DNA of 10,119 nucleotides from Desulfobacterales bacterium (GCA_027066725.1 JAMONC010000196.1:1-10119), one strand, 5' to 3'. Shown: positions 1 through 7,018, numbered from the stretch's first letter. Numbers and translations are program-made. Notes: generated by a model from the letters alone, not told the origin.

Positions 1-30
1 TGATTCTATATCTATTTGATTTTTATGCAT
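1..30 (-). CDS. Possible 5' end of a further minus-strand gene (very tentative)
   Basis: An ATG read on the minus strand at 30-28 opens a frame that stays open for the 10 codons to the window edge (MHKNQIDIES). It lies about 70 bases beyond the terminator-like palindrome that follows ftsZ, so it would be a separate transcription unit in the same direction. A purine-rich stretch (AAAGAAAG) lies about 9 bases upstream of the ATG, a weak ribosome binding site at best. Ten codons in A+T-rich DNA can easily be open by chance, and no family can be recognised. It is recorded only so that the edge is not lost. Confidence 0.15.
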   Translation of the reverse strand, partial: MHKNQIDIES

Positions 31-100
31 AAGTTTTTTCTTTCTTTAAAATAAAGGACTAAAATTCCTCTGCTATATAAACAAAAAAATAGAAAAAACA

Positions 101-122
101 AAAGGGGCATTAATGCCCCTTT
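101..122 (-). terminator. Rho-independent terminator after ftsZ, probably bidirectional
   Basis: A perfectly self-complementary 22-base sequence (AAAGGGGCAT, TA, ATGCCCCTTT) begins 28 bases after the ftsZ stop. As RNA it folds into a GGGGCA/TGCCCC stem with a TTAA loop, extended by three A-U pairs. On the minus strand it runs directly into a T-rich tract (TTT, then TGTTTTTTCTATTTTTTTG, mapping to 82-100), the standard intrinsic terminator layout for the dcw transcript. On the plus strand it is followed by TTTATTTTTGT (121-131), so it could also stop transcription arriving from the left. No convergent gene is visible within the window. Confidence 0.9.
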
Positions 123-150
123 ATTTTTGTATACTTTATAATTTAAAAAT

Positions 151-1356
151 TTAGTCAGCAGGACGTCTTAAAAAGGTAGGCTTTTCAAGCTCTTCTATAT
201 TTTTAAAAGATCTTTTTCTTGGTTTATTTACTCGTTTTTCTTTATAGACCTTATATACAGGTAAGTCTTTTATATTATCTTCAAAACTTTGTTGAACTTT
301 ATAAGAGACATTATTAGAAGCAGTTAATCCACCAGCTCCCAATGATACCTTAGGAATAGGCTGCTCTTCTTCTTTTATCTCTTCAACCTCCTCTGATTCA
401 TCTGCTATACCTGTAGCAATAACAGTAATCCTTATATCATCACCCATAGAGTCATCAAAGACAGTTCCCCAAATAATATTTGCATTTTCATCCGCCTCTT
501 CTTGAATATATGTAGATGCCTGCTCCACCTCTTCCATTGTCATAGTCTTTGTACTTGCAGTAATATTCATTAATATACCTCTTGCACCACTTATAGAAAT
601 ATCTTCTAAGAGGGGGTTAGCAACAGCCATCCTAACCGCATCCATAGCACGTCTTTCTCCTCGGCCAACACCTGTTCCCATAAGAGCCATTCCCATCTCA
701 CTCATAACAGTTTTTACATCTGCAAAATCAACATTTATATAGCCATGAACAACTATTAAATCAGAAATACCTCTTACCGCATAGTAAAGTACTTCATCTG
801 CCTTTTTAAACATCTCAATAATGGGGGTATTAGGCTCTGCAAGACTTCTTAATCTATCATTTGGTATAGTAATAATTGTATCAACCACCTCTTTAAGTCT
901 TCTTATACCTTCTTCTGCCTGTGCCATCCTAACTTTGCCTTCCCAGGCAAAAGGCTTTGTAACAACTGCTACAGTAAGTGCACCAAGCTCCCTACTAATC
1001 TCAGCAATAACAGGGGCACCACCAGTTCCTGTACCACCACCCATACCAGCGGTTATAAAAACCATGTCACTTCCTTCAAGAGCAGCTCTTATCTCATCTG
1101 CTGCCTCTTCAGCAGCCTCTCTTCCTATCTCTGGCTTTGCACCTGCCCCTAAACCTTTTGTAAGATTTCTACCAAGCTGTATCTTTATATCTGCTCTTGA
1201 GCGCTCAAGAACCTGGGCATCGGTATTAGCTGCGATAAACTCAACACCTTGAAGCTCTGATGCAATCATATTGTTAACAGCATTACCTCCGCCTCCACCA
1301 ACACCAACAACTTTTATCTTTGCGGTAAGTTCTGGCTCTACTAATTGAAATGCCAT
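151..1356 (-). CDS. ftsZ: Cell division protein FtsZ (tubulin-like GTPase)
   Basis: FtsZ polymerises with GTP at midcell into the Z-ring, the scaffold on which the divisome assembles. The 401-residue product has the glycine-rich nucleotide loop GVGGGGGNAVN (18-28), the tubulin signature GGGTGTG (106-112) and the T7 synergy loop NVDFAD (208-213) with the acidic residues (D210, D213) that complete GTP hydrolysis in the neighbouring subunit. The globular core ends near residue 318. A linker of about 70 residues follows, first acidic (ESEEVEEIKEEE) and later basic (KEKRVNKPRKR), then the conserved C-terminal peptide EKPTFLRRPAD (391-401), which in this family binds FtsA and other partners. The start is an ATG preceded by AAAGGGGGG. 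The gene lies 29 bases after ftsA, the widest gap in the cluster, and is followed by a terminator, so it is the last gene of the operon. Length and motifs are intact. Confidence 0.98.
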   Translation of the reverse strand: MAFQLVEPELTAKIKVVGVGGGGGNAVNNMIASELQGVEFIAANTDAQVLERSRADIKIQLGRNLTKGLGAGAKPEIGREAAEEAADEIRAALEGSDMVFITAGMGGGTGTGGAPVIAEISRELGALTVAVVTKPFAWEGKVRMAQAEEGIRRLKEVVDTIITIPNDRLRSLAEPNTPIIEMFKKADEVLYYAVRGISDLIVVHGYINVDFADVKTVMSEMGMALMGTGVGRGERRAMDAVRMAVANPLLEDISISGARGILMNITASTKTMTMEEVEQASTYIQEEADENANIIWGTVFDDSMGDDIRITVIATGIADESEEVEEIKEEEQPIPKVSLGAGGLTASNNVSYKVQQSFEDNIKDLPVYKVYKEKRVNKPRKRSFKNIEELEKPTFLRRPAD

Positions 1357-1359
1357 AAG

Positions 1360-1368
1360 CCCCCCTTT
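1360..1368 (-). promoter_or_regulatory. Ribosome binding site of ftsZ
   Basis: On the minus strand AAAGGGGGG ends three bases before the ftsZ ATG, in the 29-base ftsA-ftsZ gap. It is a G-rich variant of AAGGAGG and supports the ATG at 1356 as the start. A run of six G is unusual in this A+T-rich DNA. A dedicated strong site fits the known need for more FtsZ than FtsA, but the actual strength is inferred. Confidence 0.6.
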
Positions 1369-1385
1369 TTGATCAATGTAAAATT

Positions 1386-2615
1386 TTAACTACCAAAAAC
1401 ACTCTTCATAATTCTTGAAAGTCTTTTTAATATCCCTCCATGAGCTTGACTCTCTGAATTATAGATGTCCAAGTATCTCTCATAGCCATATATTACTAAA
1501 CCAACAGCAGTAGAATATTCTGGTCTACTTACCATATCTACTAGCCCTTTTATGCCCGAAGGGATACCTATTCTACATGGCAAATCAAAAATTTGATCTG
1601 CCATCTCTAAAAGGCCAGGTAAAACAACTGCTCCACCTGTAAGAACAACCCCACATGAAAGACTATCTTTAAAACCCTGTTCCTGTATTTCATCGTTTAT
1701 TATGCTAAGCATCTCCTCTACTCTAGGACCTAAAATAGCTGTAAGTATCTGTCTAGAAAGTCTTCTAGATTTTCTACCTCCAACACTTGCAACCTCTATG
1801 TATTCATCCTTATTAACTAGGGACTCAAGACATGCCCCATAGCGTATCTTTAAATTTTCTGCCTCTCTCATTGGGGTTCTAAGTCCAATAGCAATATCAT
1901 TGGTCATATTGTATCCACCAAGAGGCAAGACTGAGGTATAACTTATTACGCCTTGATTAAATATGGTTAAATCGGTAGTACCTCCTCCTATATCTAAAAG
2001 AGCTACTCCAAGCTCGCATTCCTCTTGAGAAAGTACCGCCTTGGATGAAGCAAGTGGCTGTAAGATTGTATCTATTACATTAAGCCCTGCCTTTTGTGCA
2101 CAGCGTGTAAGGTTTGTAACCGCTGTTTTAGAAGCAGTAACAACATTTACCTTTACCTCAAGCCTTACTCCTGTCATACCAACAGGGTCTAATATGCCAC
2201 CTTGATCATCTACAATATATTCTTGAGGCTGTGTTTCTAAGACAATACGATCTTGTGGGATAGCAACTGCACTAGCAGACTCTATTACCTGATTCACATG
2301 TTCTTCTGTTATTTCACCCGAGGTTATCTTTATAACACCATTGCTGCTATGACACTTTATATGACTTCCTGCAACTCCAATTAACGCTTCATCTATACGG
2401 CAACCTGCCATAAGCTCTGCTTCTTTAACCGCTTTTTTTATAGCATTAACAGTACTTTCAACATCAATAACCATCCCTTTTCTAAGCCCACTTGAAGGAT
2501 GTGTACCAAGCCCAATGAAATTAAGCCCTTCTTCATTAATCTCTGCAACAACAACACATATCTTTGTTGTGCCAATATCTAATCCAACCAATATATCTGG
2601 AGTCATCTGTGCCAT
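1386..2615 (-). CDS. ftsA: Cell division protein FtsA (actin-like Z-ring membrane tether)
   Basis: FtsA is an actin-fold ATP-binding protein that binds the FtsZ C-terminal peptide, anchors the ring to the inner membrane and recruits later division proteins. The 409-residue product shows the first phosphate motif GLDIGTTKI (11-19), the FtsA-specific 1C region (about 85-165), the second phosphate motif DIGGGTTD (208-215) and the adenosine motif TGGAVVLPG (326-334). It ends in a basic amphipathic helix, LKRLSRIMKSVFGS (396-409), the usual membrane-targeting sequence. The ATG at 2615 is preceded by AGGGAAG, which overlaps the ftsQ stop codon; the gap to ftsQ is 9 bases, so translation is probably coupled. 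A second in-frame ATG three codons on (2606) is possible but has no better ribosome site. Length is typical and nothing is missing. Confidence 0.97.
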   Translation of the reverse strand: MAQMTPDILVGLDIGTTKICVVVAEINEEGLNFIGLGTHPSSGLRKGMVIDVESTVNAIKKAVKEAELMAGCRIDEALIGVAGSHIKCHSSNGVIKITSGEITEEHVNQVIESASAVAIPQDRIVLETQPQEYIVDDQGGILDPVGMTGVRLEVKVNVVTASKTAVTNLTRCAQKAGLNVIDTILQPLASSKAVLSQEECELGVALLDIGGGTTDLTIFNQGVISYTSVLPLGGYNMTNDIAIGLRTPMREAENLKIRYGACLESLVNKDEYIEVASVGGRKSRRLSRQILTAILGPRVEEMLSIINDEIQEQGFKDSLSCGVVLTGGAVVLPGLLEMADQIFDLPCRIGIPSGIKGLVDMVSRPEYSTAVGLVIYGYERYLDIYNSESQAHGGILKRLSRIMKSVFGS

Positions 2616-2624
2616 TTAGCTTCC

Positions 2625-3446
2625 CTAACTTCTTTTTAATTTTGCCCAAACTTTATCTGGAGCATAATCAAGTCTAATCTCTAAGGTCTGACTATATTTC
2701 CCAGATCTATACAAATAACAGAGCACTTTTTGCGCATGAACAAACTGTTTTTTAAGATCATAGCTCTTAGAAAAAATTATAGGGACATCTCCACCTCTAA
2801 GATAAACAATTAGACTTTCAGGTTTTATTATAATTTTACGTATATCATCTAAACAAAGAATTGGATAAATAGTATTAATAAAAGTCCTTGCCTTTTTAGA
2901 AAGTTCTAAAAATTTAAGTCCAGAACTAGCTATACTAGCTATAGAACTGCCACTAATTGGCTCTTTTACTTTAATAGATAAGATAGGAAGATGTTTATAT
3001 GATGATGGAGATACCTTAGCTATTAAAACTCCTTTTATGTCAATAAGAAAATAGTTTCCCTTAAGATTTAACAAAGCTATAGGGGTTCTCTCTTTTATAG
3101 TAATAATAATTTTGTCAGGGAAGTCTTTTTCTACTTTTGCCTCTTTTATCCATGGATTTCTTAAAATACGTTTAGAAACTTCTGAAGCATCAATTCTTAG
3201 GAGATTATCTTTAAAAAGTTTAAGTTTACTAAGTTTAATTATCTCTTTGATATTTAAGTGTTTTTCACCTCTTACTTCTATACTCCTAAGGCAAAACCAC
3301 GAACAATGAGACGCATAATACCAAGCCCCCCCAAATATTCCTAAAATAAGACCTAAAAATCCTATTAGGACAAAAAGTTTAAGTCCATATCGAATAAGAT
3401 TATTACTGTTATGTTTTGGTTTTCTTCTTGGTGTCTTAATACTCAC
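2625..3446 (-). CDS. ftsQ: Cell division protein FtsQ (POTRA-domain divisome protein)
   Basis: FtsQ is a single-pass inner-membrane protein of the FtsQLB complex, which links the Z-ring to septal peptidoglycan synthesis. The 273-residue product has a short, very basic cytoplasmic tail (1-23, KTPRRKPKHN), one membrane segment (about 24-45, LFVLIGFLGLILGIFGG) and then a periplasmic part. The POTRA domain covers about 51-120 (SIEVRG at 55-60, NPWIKEAKV at 97-105) and ends in the typical ERTPIA (119-124); an FtsQ beta domain follows to the C terminus. The start is a GTG: the codon directly upstream is an in-frame TAG, so no earlier start exists, and AGGG lies just before it. The gene overlaps murB by 11 bases, suggesting coupling. 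It sits between murB and ftsA with no ddl, which often occupies this place. Sequence conservation is low, as usual for FtsQ, so the call rests on topology, POTRA and context. Confidence 0.93.
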   Translation of the reverse strand: MSIKTPRRKPKHNSNNLIRYGLKLFVLIGFLGLILGIFGGAWYYASHCSWFCLRSIEVRGEKHLNIKEIIKLSKLKLFKDNLLRIDASEVSKRILRNPWIKEAKVEKDFPDKIIITIKERTPIALLNLKGNYFLIDIKGVLIAKVSPSSYKHLPILSIKVKEPISGSSIASIASSGLKFLELSKKARTFINTIYPILCLDDIRKIIIKPESLIVYLRGGDVPIIFSKSYDLKKQFVHAQKVLCYLYRSGKYSQTLEIRLDYAPDKVWAKLKRS

Positions 3447-4407
3447 CTACCCTAGACTCCCAAATCTTTATCTCTAAAGAAAGTTCTTTAAAAAATTCAT
3501 CTTTCACTCTAGATCTAATAATATTGATGAGTTCTAAGACCTCACCTTGTTTTGCATTACCTAGATTGATGATAAAGTTGGCATGTTTCTCACTAACCTT
3601 AGCATCCCCTATTTGCTTCCCCTTTAGTCCACAAAGCTCTATAAGTCTTCCAGCATAGTCTCCTTCTGGATTTTTAAATATACATCCAGCACTTTTAGCT
3701 CCTATTGGCTGTGTTTCTAGTCTATGGTTAATTGTTTTAAGTAACCTATCTCTTAAAGACTTTATGTCAGTTTTTTGTAGTTTAAATTCACAAGCACATA
3801 TAATTTCATTATCTCTTAATCCAAGATCACGATACTTTGGCGAAAAATGATCTTTATCGATCCAAATAAGTTCTCTATTTTTAAGGACTAATATCCTAGT
3901 CAGTGCATCTAAAATGCTTCTTTCTTTTATCCCAGCATTCATACGTACAGCACCACCAACGCTTGCTGGAATAGCAACTAATGACTCAAGCCCTGAAAAA
4001 CCATTTCTTATACACCAACTTATTAAACGCTTTAGGGAAAAACCTGCTCCAAGTCTTAAAATTATTTCATTATTTTCTAAAGATGTATTCCTTTCTACAG
4101 AAAAAAGATTTAAAGATCTGAGACTTAAGATACAATCTACACCTTTATCTGGAGCCAAAATATTACTGCCAGCTCCAAGAACGTAATAGTTTATATAATT
4201 TGTATCTAAATAGTTCTTAACCTGCCTTAAAGCTCTATAAGTTAAGGGTTCTAAAAAAAGTCGACAATTGCCACCAATCTTAAAAGTAGTAAGATTTCTT
4301 ATAGCTATATCTTCTTTAACCTTAAGTTCTTCTATATGGGAAACATCCTTCTTAATTGCTGATAAGTAATCTATTTTCACCTTTTTATGTCTTTTTTTTA
4401 AGGACAT
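3436..4407 (-). CDS. murB: UDP-N-acetylenolpyruvoylglucosamine reductase MurB
   Basis: MurB is a cytoplasmic flavoenzyme that uses NADPH to reduce UDP-GlcNAc-enolpyruvate to UDP-MurNAc, the second committed step of peptidoglycan precursor synthesis. The 323-residue product shows TTFKIGG (40-46), the FAD-binding GAGSN (78-82), IPASVGGAVRMNAG (146-159), the active-site arginine in KYR (R193), and SAGCIFKNP (239-247), followed by SEKHANFIIN (272-281) and a C-terminal glutamate (E312) in the usual place. The proton-donor position, serine in Escherichia coli (S229), appears to be cysteine here (C242). The layout lacks obvious room for the extra segment of E. coli-type enzymes and looks like type II. 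The ATG is 5 bases after the murC stop; the nearest Shine-Dalgarno-like run (AGGGG) is about 13 bases away, so the gene may rely on coupling to murC. The first 20-25 residues, rich in Lys, are not part of the conserved fold. Confidence 0.96.
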   Translation of the reverse strand: MSLKKRHKKVKIDYLSAIKKDVSHIEELKVKEDIAIRNLTTFKIGGNCRLFLEPLTYRALRQVKNYLDTNYINYYVLGAGSNILAPDKGVDCILSLRSLNLFSVERNTSLENNEIILRLGAGFSLKRLISWCIRNGFSGLESLVAIPASVGGAVRMNAGIKERSILDALTRILVLKNRELIWIDKDHFSPKYRDLGLRDNEIICACEFKLQKTDIKSLRDRLLKTINHRLETQPIGAKSAGCIFKNPEGDYAGRLIELCGLKGKQIGDAKVSEKHANFIINLGNAKQGEVLELINIIRSRVKDEFFKELSLEIKIWESRVGEY

Positions 4408-4412
4408 TTTTA

Positions 4413-5867
4413 TTATTTTACCCCTAAAGATTTTCTTAATTCCTTACTAATTTTCCCCATACTACCAGCTCCAAGAGTTAAAAGAACATCATTAGGGGTC
4501 AAAAGTCTTTCAATCTCCTCAATCAAACCGTCTCGTTCTATGTATTTAATCTTTAAGCCATTTTTAGAATGAAGCTCTATGGCTTTAGCCAGTACTCTAG
4601 CATCCACACCCTCTATAGGCTCTTCACTAGCAGGATATATATCTGTAATTAAAAGTTTATTTACCCCAGAAAAGCACTTACAAAATTCGTCCTTTAATGC
4701 CTTAGTACGACTATATCTATGGGGTTCAAAAGCTACAACTAAACGTTTATCTGGCCAGCACTCCCTGGCTGTCTTTATTGTGGCTTTAATCTCAGTAGGA
4801 TGATGTGCGTAATCATCTACTAATATTGCTCCGTTTTTAAGATGGGATATACAAAAGCGCCTATCTACTCCCTTAGCACTTTTTAGTCCTTTCTTTATAT
4901 CTTCAAACGAAATACCTACTTCAAGTCCAACCCCTATTGCCGCTAAGGCATTTAATACATTGTGCTTGCCTGGTAGATTTAGAGTCACTTCACCCAGTGA
5001 ACTTCCCTTTAAAAAGACCTCAAACCTTGTCCCAATTTTAATATCTTTGTTTGGTTTTATATCTGCGGATATATCAAAATCCCTATTGAATCCGTAAAGT
5101 AAGATATTTTTACCTAGTCCTTTTATAATCTCTAATAAATTTTTATCCTCACCACAGATAACAGCTCTTCCATAAAAAGGGATTAGTTCTATAAAACTCC
5201 TAAAAGCCTCTTTGATTTCTGAAATATCTCTATAGTGATCAAGGTGCTCCTTATCTATATTGGTAGCAACAACTACGGTTGGGAATAGACGTAAAAAACT
5301 ACCATCACTTTCATCTGCCTCTGCAACTAAAAACTCCCCTTGTCCCCAATAGGCATTTGTGTTGTAACCATTTACCTTTCCACCAATAATTACTGAAGGA
5401 TCAAGCTGTGCTGCCTTTAACACTGAGTATACTAAAGAGGTAGTAGTGGTCTTACCATGGGCTCCAGAGACTGCAATGCAGTATTTTTTTAAACGCATTA
5501 GATCAGAGAGCATCTCTGCCCTTTTTATAACTGGAATATTCTTGCTACGCGCATATATGATCTCAGGATTATCACTTCTTATTGCTGACGATACAACAAC
5601 TAACTGAACATTATCTGGGATATTATTTTTACTATGTCCAATAAATACTTTTATGCCCATCCTTGAGAGTTCATCTGTAGTATCGCTTGATTGTATATCT
5701 GAACCACTAACTTTATTGCCAAGGACATGAAGTATCCTGGCAAGACCACTCATTCCTATACCACCAATACCTATTAGATGTATGTGTTGAGTTTTATACA
5801 TAGTTTTTACCGCCTCTTTCTTAGAAATTTCTAACAATAAGTTTAAGACCTCAGACCGTAACTTCAC
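4413..5867 (-). CDS. murC: UDP-N-acetylmuramate--L-alanine ligase MurC
   Basis: MurC adds L-alanine to UDP-MurNAc with ATP, the first of the cytoplasmic Mur ligase steps. With the GTG start at 5867 the product has 484 residues: the N-terminal UDP-binding loop GIGGIGMSG (33-41), the ATP loop SGAHGKTTTT (134-143), the metal-binding EADESDGSF (183-191), TNIDKEHLDHY (202-212), GKHNVLNALAA (300-310), DDYAHHPTEI (351-360) and EPHRYSRT (381-388). All three Mur ligase domains are complete. The start is uncertain. The GTG has a strong GGAGG four bases upstream and would overlap murG by 17 bases. An in-frame ATG at 5801 (residue 23) has AGGCGG at good spacing and gives the start MYKTQHIHLIGIGG, which matches many family members. 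A similar N-terminal extension exists in E. coli MurC, so neither can be excluded. Two stop codons stand in tandem (TAATAA), 5 bases before murB. Confidence 0.97.
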   Translation of the reverse strand: MKLRSEVLNLLLEISKKEAVKTMYKTQHIHLIGIGGIGMSGLARILHVLGNKVSGSDIQSSDTTDELSRMGIKVFIGHSKNNIPDNVQLVVVSSAIRSDNPEIIYARSKNIPVIKRAEMLSDLMRLKKYCIAVSGAHGKTTTTSLVYSVLKAAQLDPSVIIGGKVNGYNTNAYWGQGEFLVAEADESDGSFLRLFPTVVVATNIDKEHLDHYRDISEIKEAFRSFIELIPFYGRAVICGEDKNLLEIIKGLGKNILLYGFNRDFDISADIKPNKDIKIGTRFEVFLKGSSLGEVTLNLPGKHNVLNALAAIGVGLEVGISFEDIKKGLKSAKGVDRRFCISHLKNGAILVDDYAHHPTEIKATIKTARECWPDKRLVVAFEPHRYSRTKALKDEFCKCFSGVNKLLITDIYPASEEPIEGVDARVLAKAIELHSKNGLKIKYIERDGLIEEIERLLTPNDVLLTLGAGSMGKISKELRKSLGVK

Positions 5868-7008
5868 CCTTCCTCCCCATTTCTAAAAGTTGAAGAGCAA
5901 TTTGTCGTGCAGCATCTCTTTTCCCAAGCTCTAGTGCTGCTTGTGCCATAGTCTTAAGTTTATTAGGATCAAATATTATATCTTTTATTAAATTTGAGAG
6001 TTTAAGAGGTCCTGAATCTGTCATAATAGCAGCACCCTTTTTAACTAATAATTCGGCATTTAGTTCTTGATGTCTTTCTGCTGCATGAGGAAAAGGAATA
6101 AGAATAGAAGGAAGCCCAATAGCAGTAAGTTCCGCTATAGTAGAAGCTCCAGCCCTACAAAGTACAAGGTCTGCCCTTGAATAAACATTTTCCATTTTAT
6201 GGATATATGGATAAACCTCAAACATATCCTCTTCAGCAAAACCCTTAGACACCGCCTTTTTATATGATTCCATCACAAAGTCATAGTCACTACTGCCCGT
6301 CTGATGAATTACCTTTACATGAAGACCTTGTTCCCACAAATCAACAACTGCTTGAGCACCTTTTTTGTTGACCTCTCTTGAACCTTGACTTCCACCTACA
6401 ATAAGTAAGACAGGAGGATCATTAAAATGTCTAAATATACTCGAACGTATGTTTAAAAGCCTTTTCCTTATTGGATTTCCTGTAACTATACATTTATGGG
6501 ACGGAAAATATTTAATAGTGTCTTCAAAGGTAACAAATATCTTTCTAGCAAATTTAGCTGAAAGTTTATTAGCAGTACCTGGTACCACGTTTTGTTCCTG
6601 TATCGCACAAGGGATATTTAACAACCACGCTGCTACTATCACAGGCCCTGATACATAACTTCCTACCCCAAGAACAATATCTGGTTTAAATTTTAAAAGA
6701 TATGTAGCAGCCCTGAAAATAGGTTCTGGTAAAGTAAAAAATGCATATAACTTTTTAAAGAGTCCTACCCCTTGTATTGGTAACACTTGTAACACTTGAT
6801 GATCACACCCAATATCTTTTATTGCTCTTAACTCAGCATCTCTTCCAGTACCAATCCAAAGAACCCTCACTGGATAAATTGATTTTAATTCTTCAATTAT
6901 AGCAACGGCTGGATTACAATGCCCACCTGTACCTCCGCCAGCTACAACCAATTTTAATTCCTGTGGTTTTGAACAGGCCTTTCTAAGTATCACAGCACAC
7001 TCTTCCAT
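5851..7008 (-). CDS. murG: Lipid II synthase MurG (UDP-GlcNAc transferase)
   Basis: MurG is a GT-B glycosyltransferase at the inner face of the cytoplasmic membrane that moves GlcNAc from UDP-GlcNAc to lipid I, giving lipid II. The 385-residue product has the N-terminal glycine loop GGGTGGH (24-30), GVGSYVSGP (114-122), QEQN plus PGTANK (137-148; most relatives have HEQN), TGNPIR (176-181), the second glycine loop GGSQGS (205-210), RAGASTIAE (285-293) with the donor-binding glutamate, and HQELNA (313-318). About 17 residues precede the usual start of the fold (KLVVAGGG). The ATG at 7008 with AAGG eight bases upstream is the best visible start, and the alternatives inside the extension (GTG, TTG codons) lack good ribosome sites. 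The gene begins only 10 bases after murD, where ftsW normally sits. It overlaps or closely precedes murC. Confidence 0.97.
   Translation of the reverse strand: MEECAVILRKACSKPQELKLVVAGGGTGGHCNPAVAIIEELKSIYPVRVLWIGTGRDAELRAIKDIGCDHQVLQVLPIQGVGLFKKLYAFFTLPEPIFRAATYLLKFKPDIVLGVGSYVSGPVIVAAWLLNIPCAIQEQNVVPGTANKLSAKFARKIFVTFEDTIKYFPSHKCIVTGNPIRKRLLNIRSSIFRHFNDPPVLLIVGGSQGSREVNKKGAQAVVDLWEQGLHVKVIHQTGSSDYDFVMESYKKAVSKGFAEEDMFEVYPYIHKMENVYSRADLVLCRAGASTIAELTAIGLPSILIPFPHAAERHQELNAELLVKKGAAIMTDSGPLKLSNLIKDIIFDPNKLKTMAQAALELGKRDAARQIALQLLEMGRKGEVTV
5872..5876 (-). promoter_or_regulatory. Ribosome binding site for the GTG start of murC
   Basis: On the minus strand GGAGG lies inside the last codons of murG, four bases before the GTG at 5867, within the run GGGGAGGAAGG. 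It is the best Shine-Dalgarno match noticed in the window and is the main argument for the longer MurC. The competing ATG at 5801 has the weaker AGGCGG (8-base spacing). Confidence 0.55.
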
Positions 7009-7018
7009 ACTCTTTACC

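Noticed and set aside
821..1252. Plus-strand open frame of 143 codons opposite ftsZ
   Set aside because: It is antisense to the strongly conserved GTPase core, has low-complexity Ser/Ala/Pro-rich composition typical of reverse-frame reading, and shows no recognisable domain.
4391..4398. Run of eight A (minus strand) near the murB start as a programmed frameshift site
   Set aside because: The downstream frame is normal murB in the zero frame, and no overlapping product in another frame is visible.
3112..4803. Short plus-strand open frames opposite ftsQ, murB and murC (65-90 codons)
   Set aside because: All are antisense to intact conserved genes and carry no recognisable motif.
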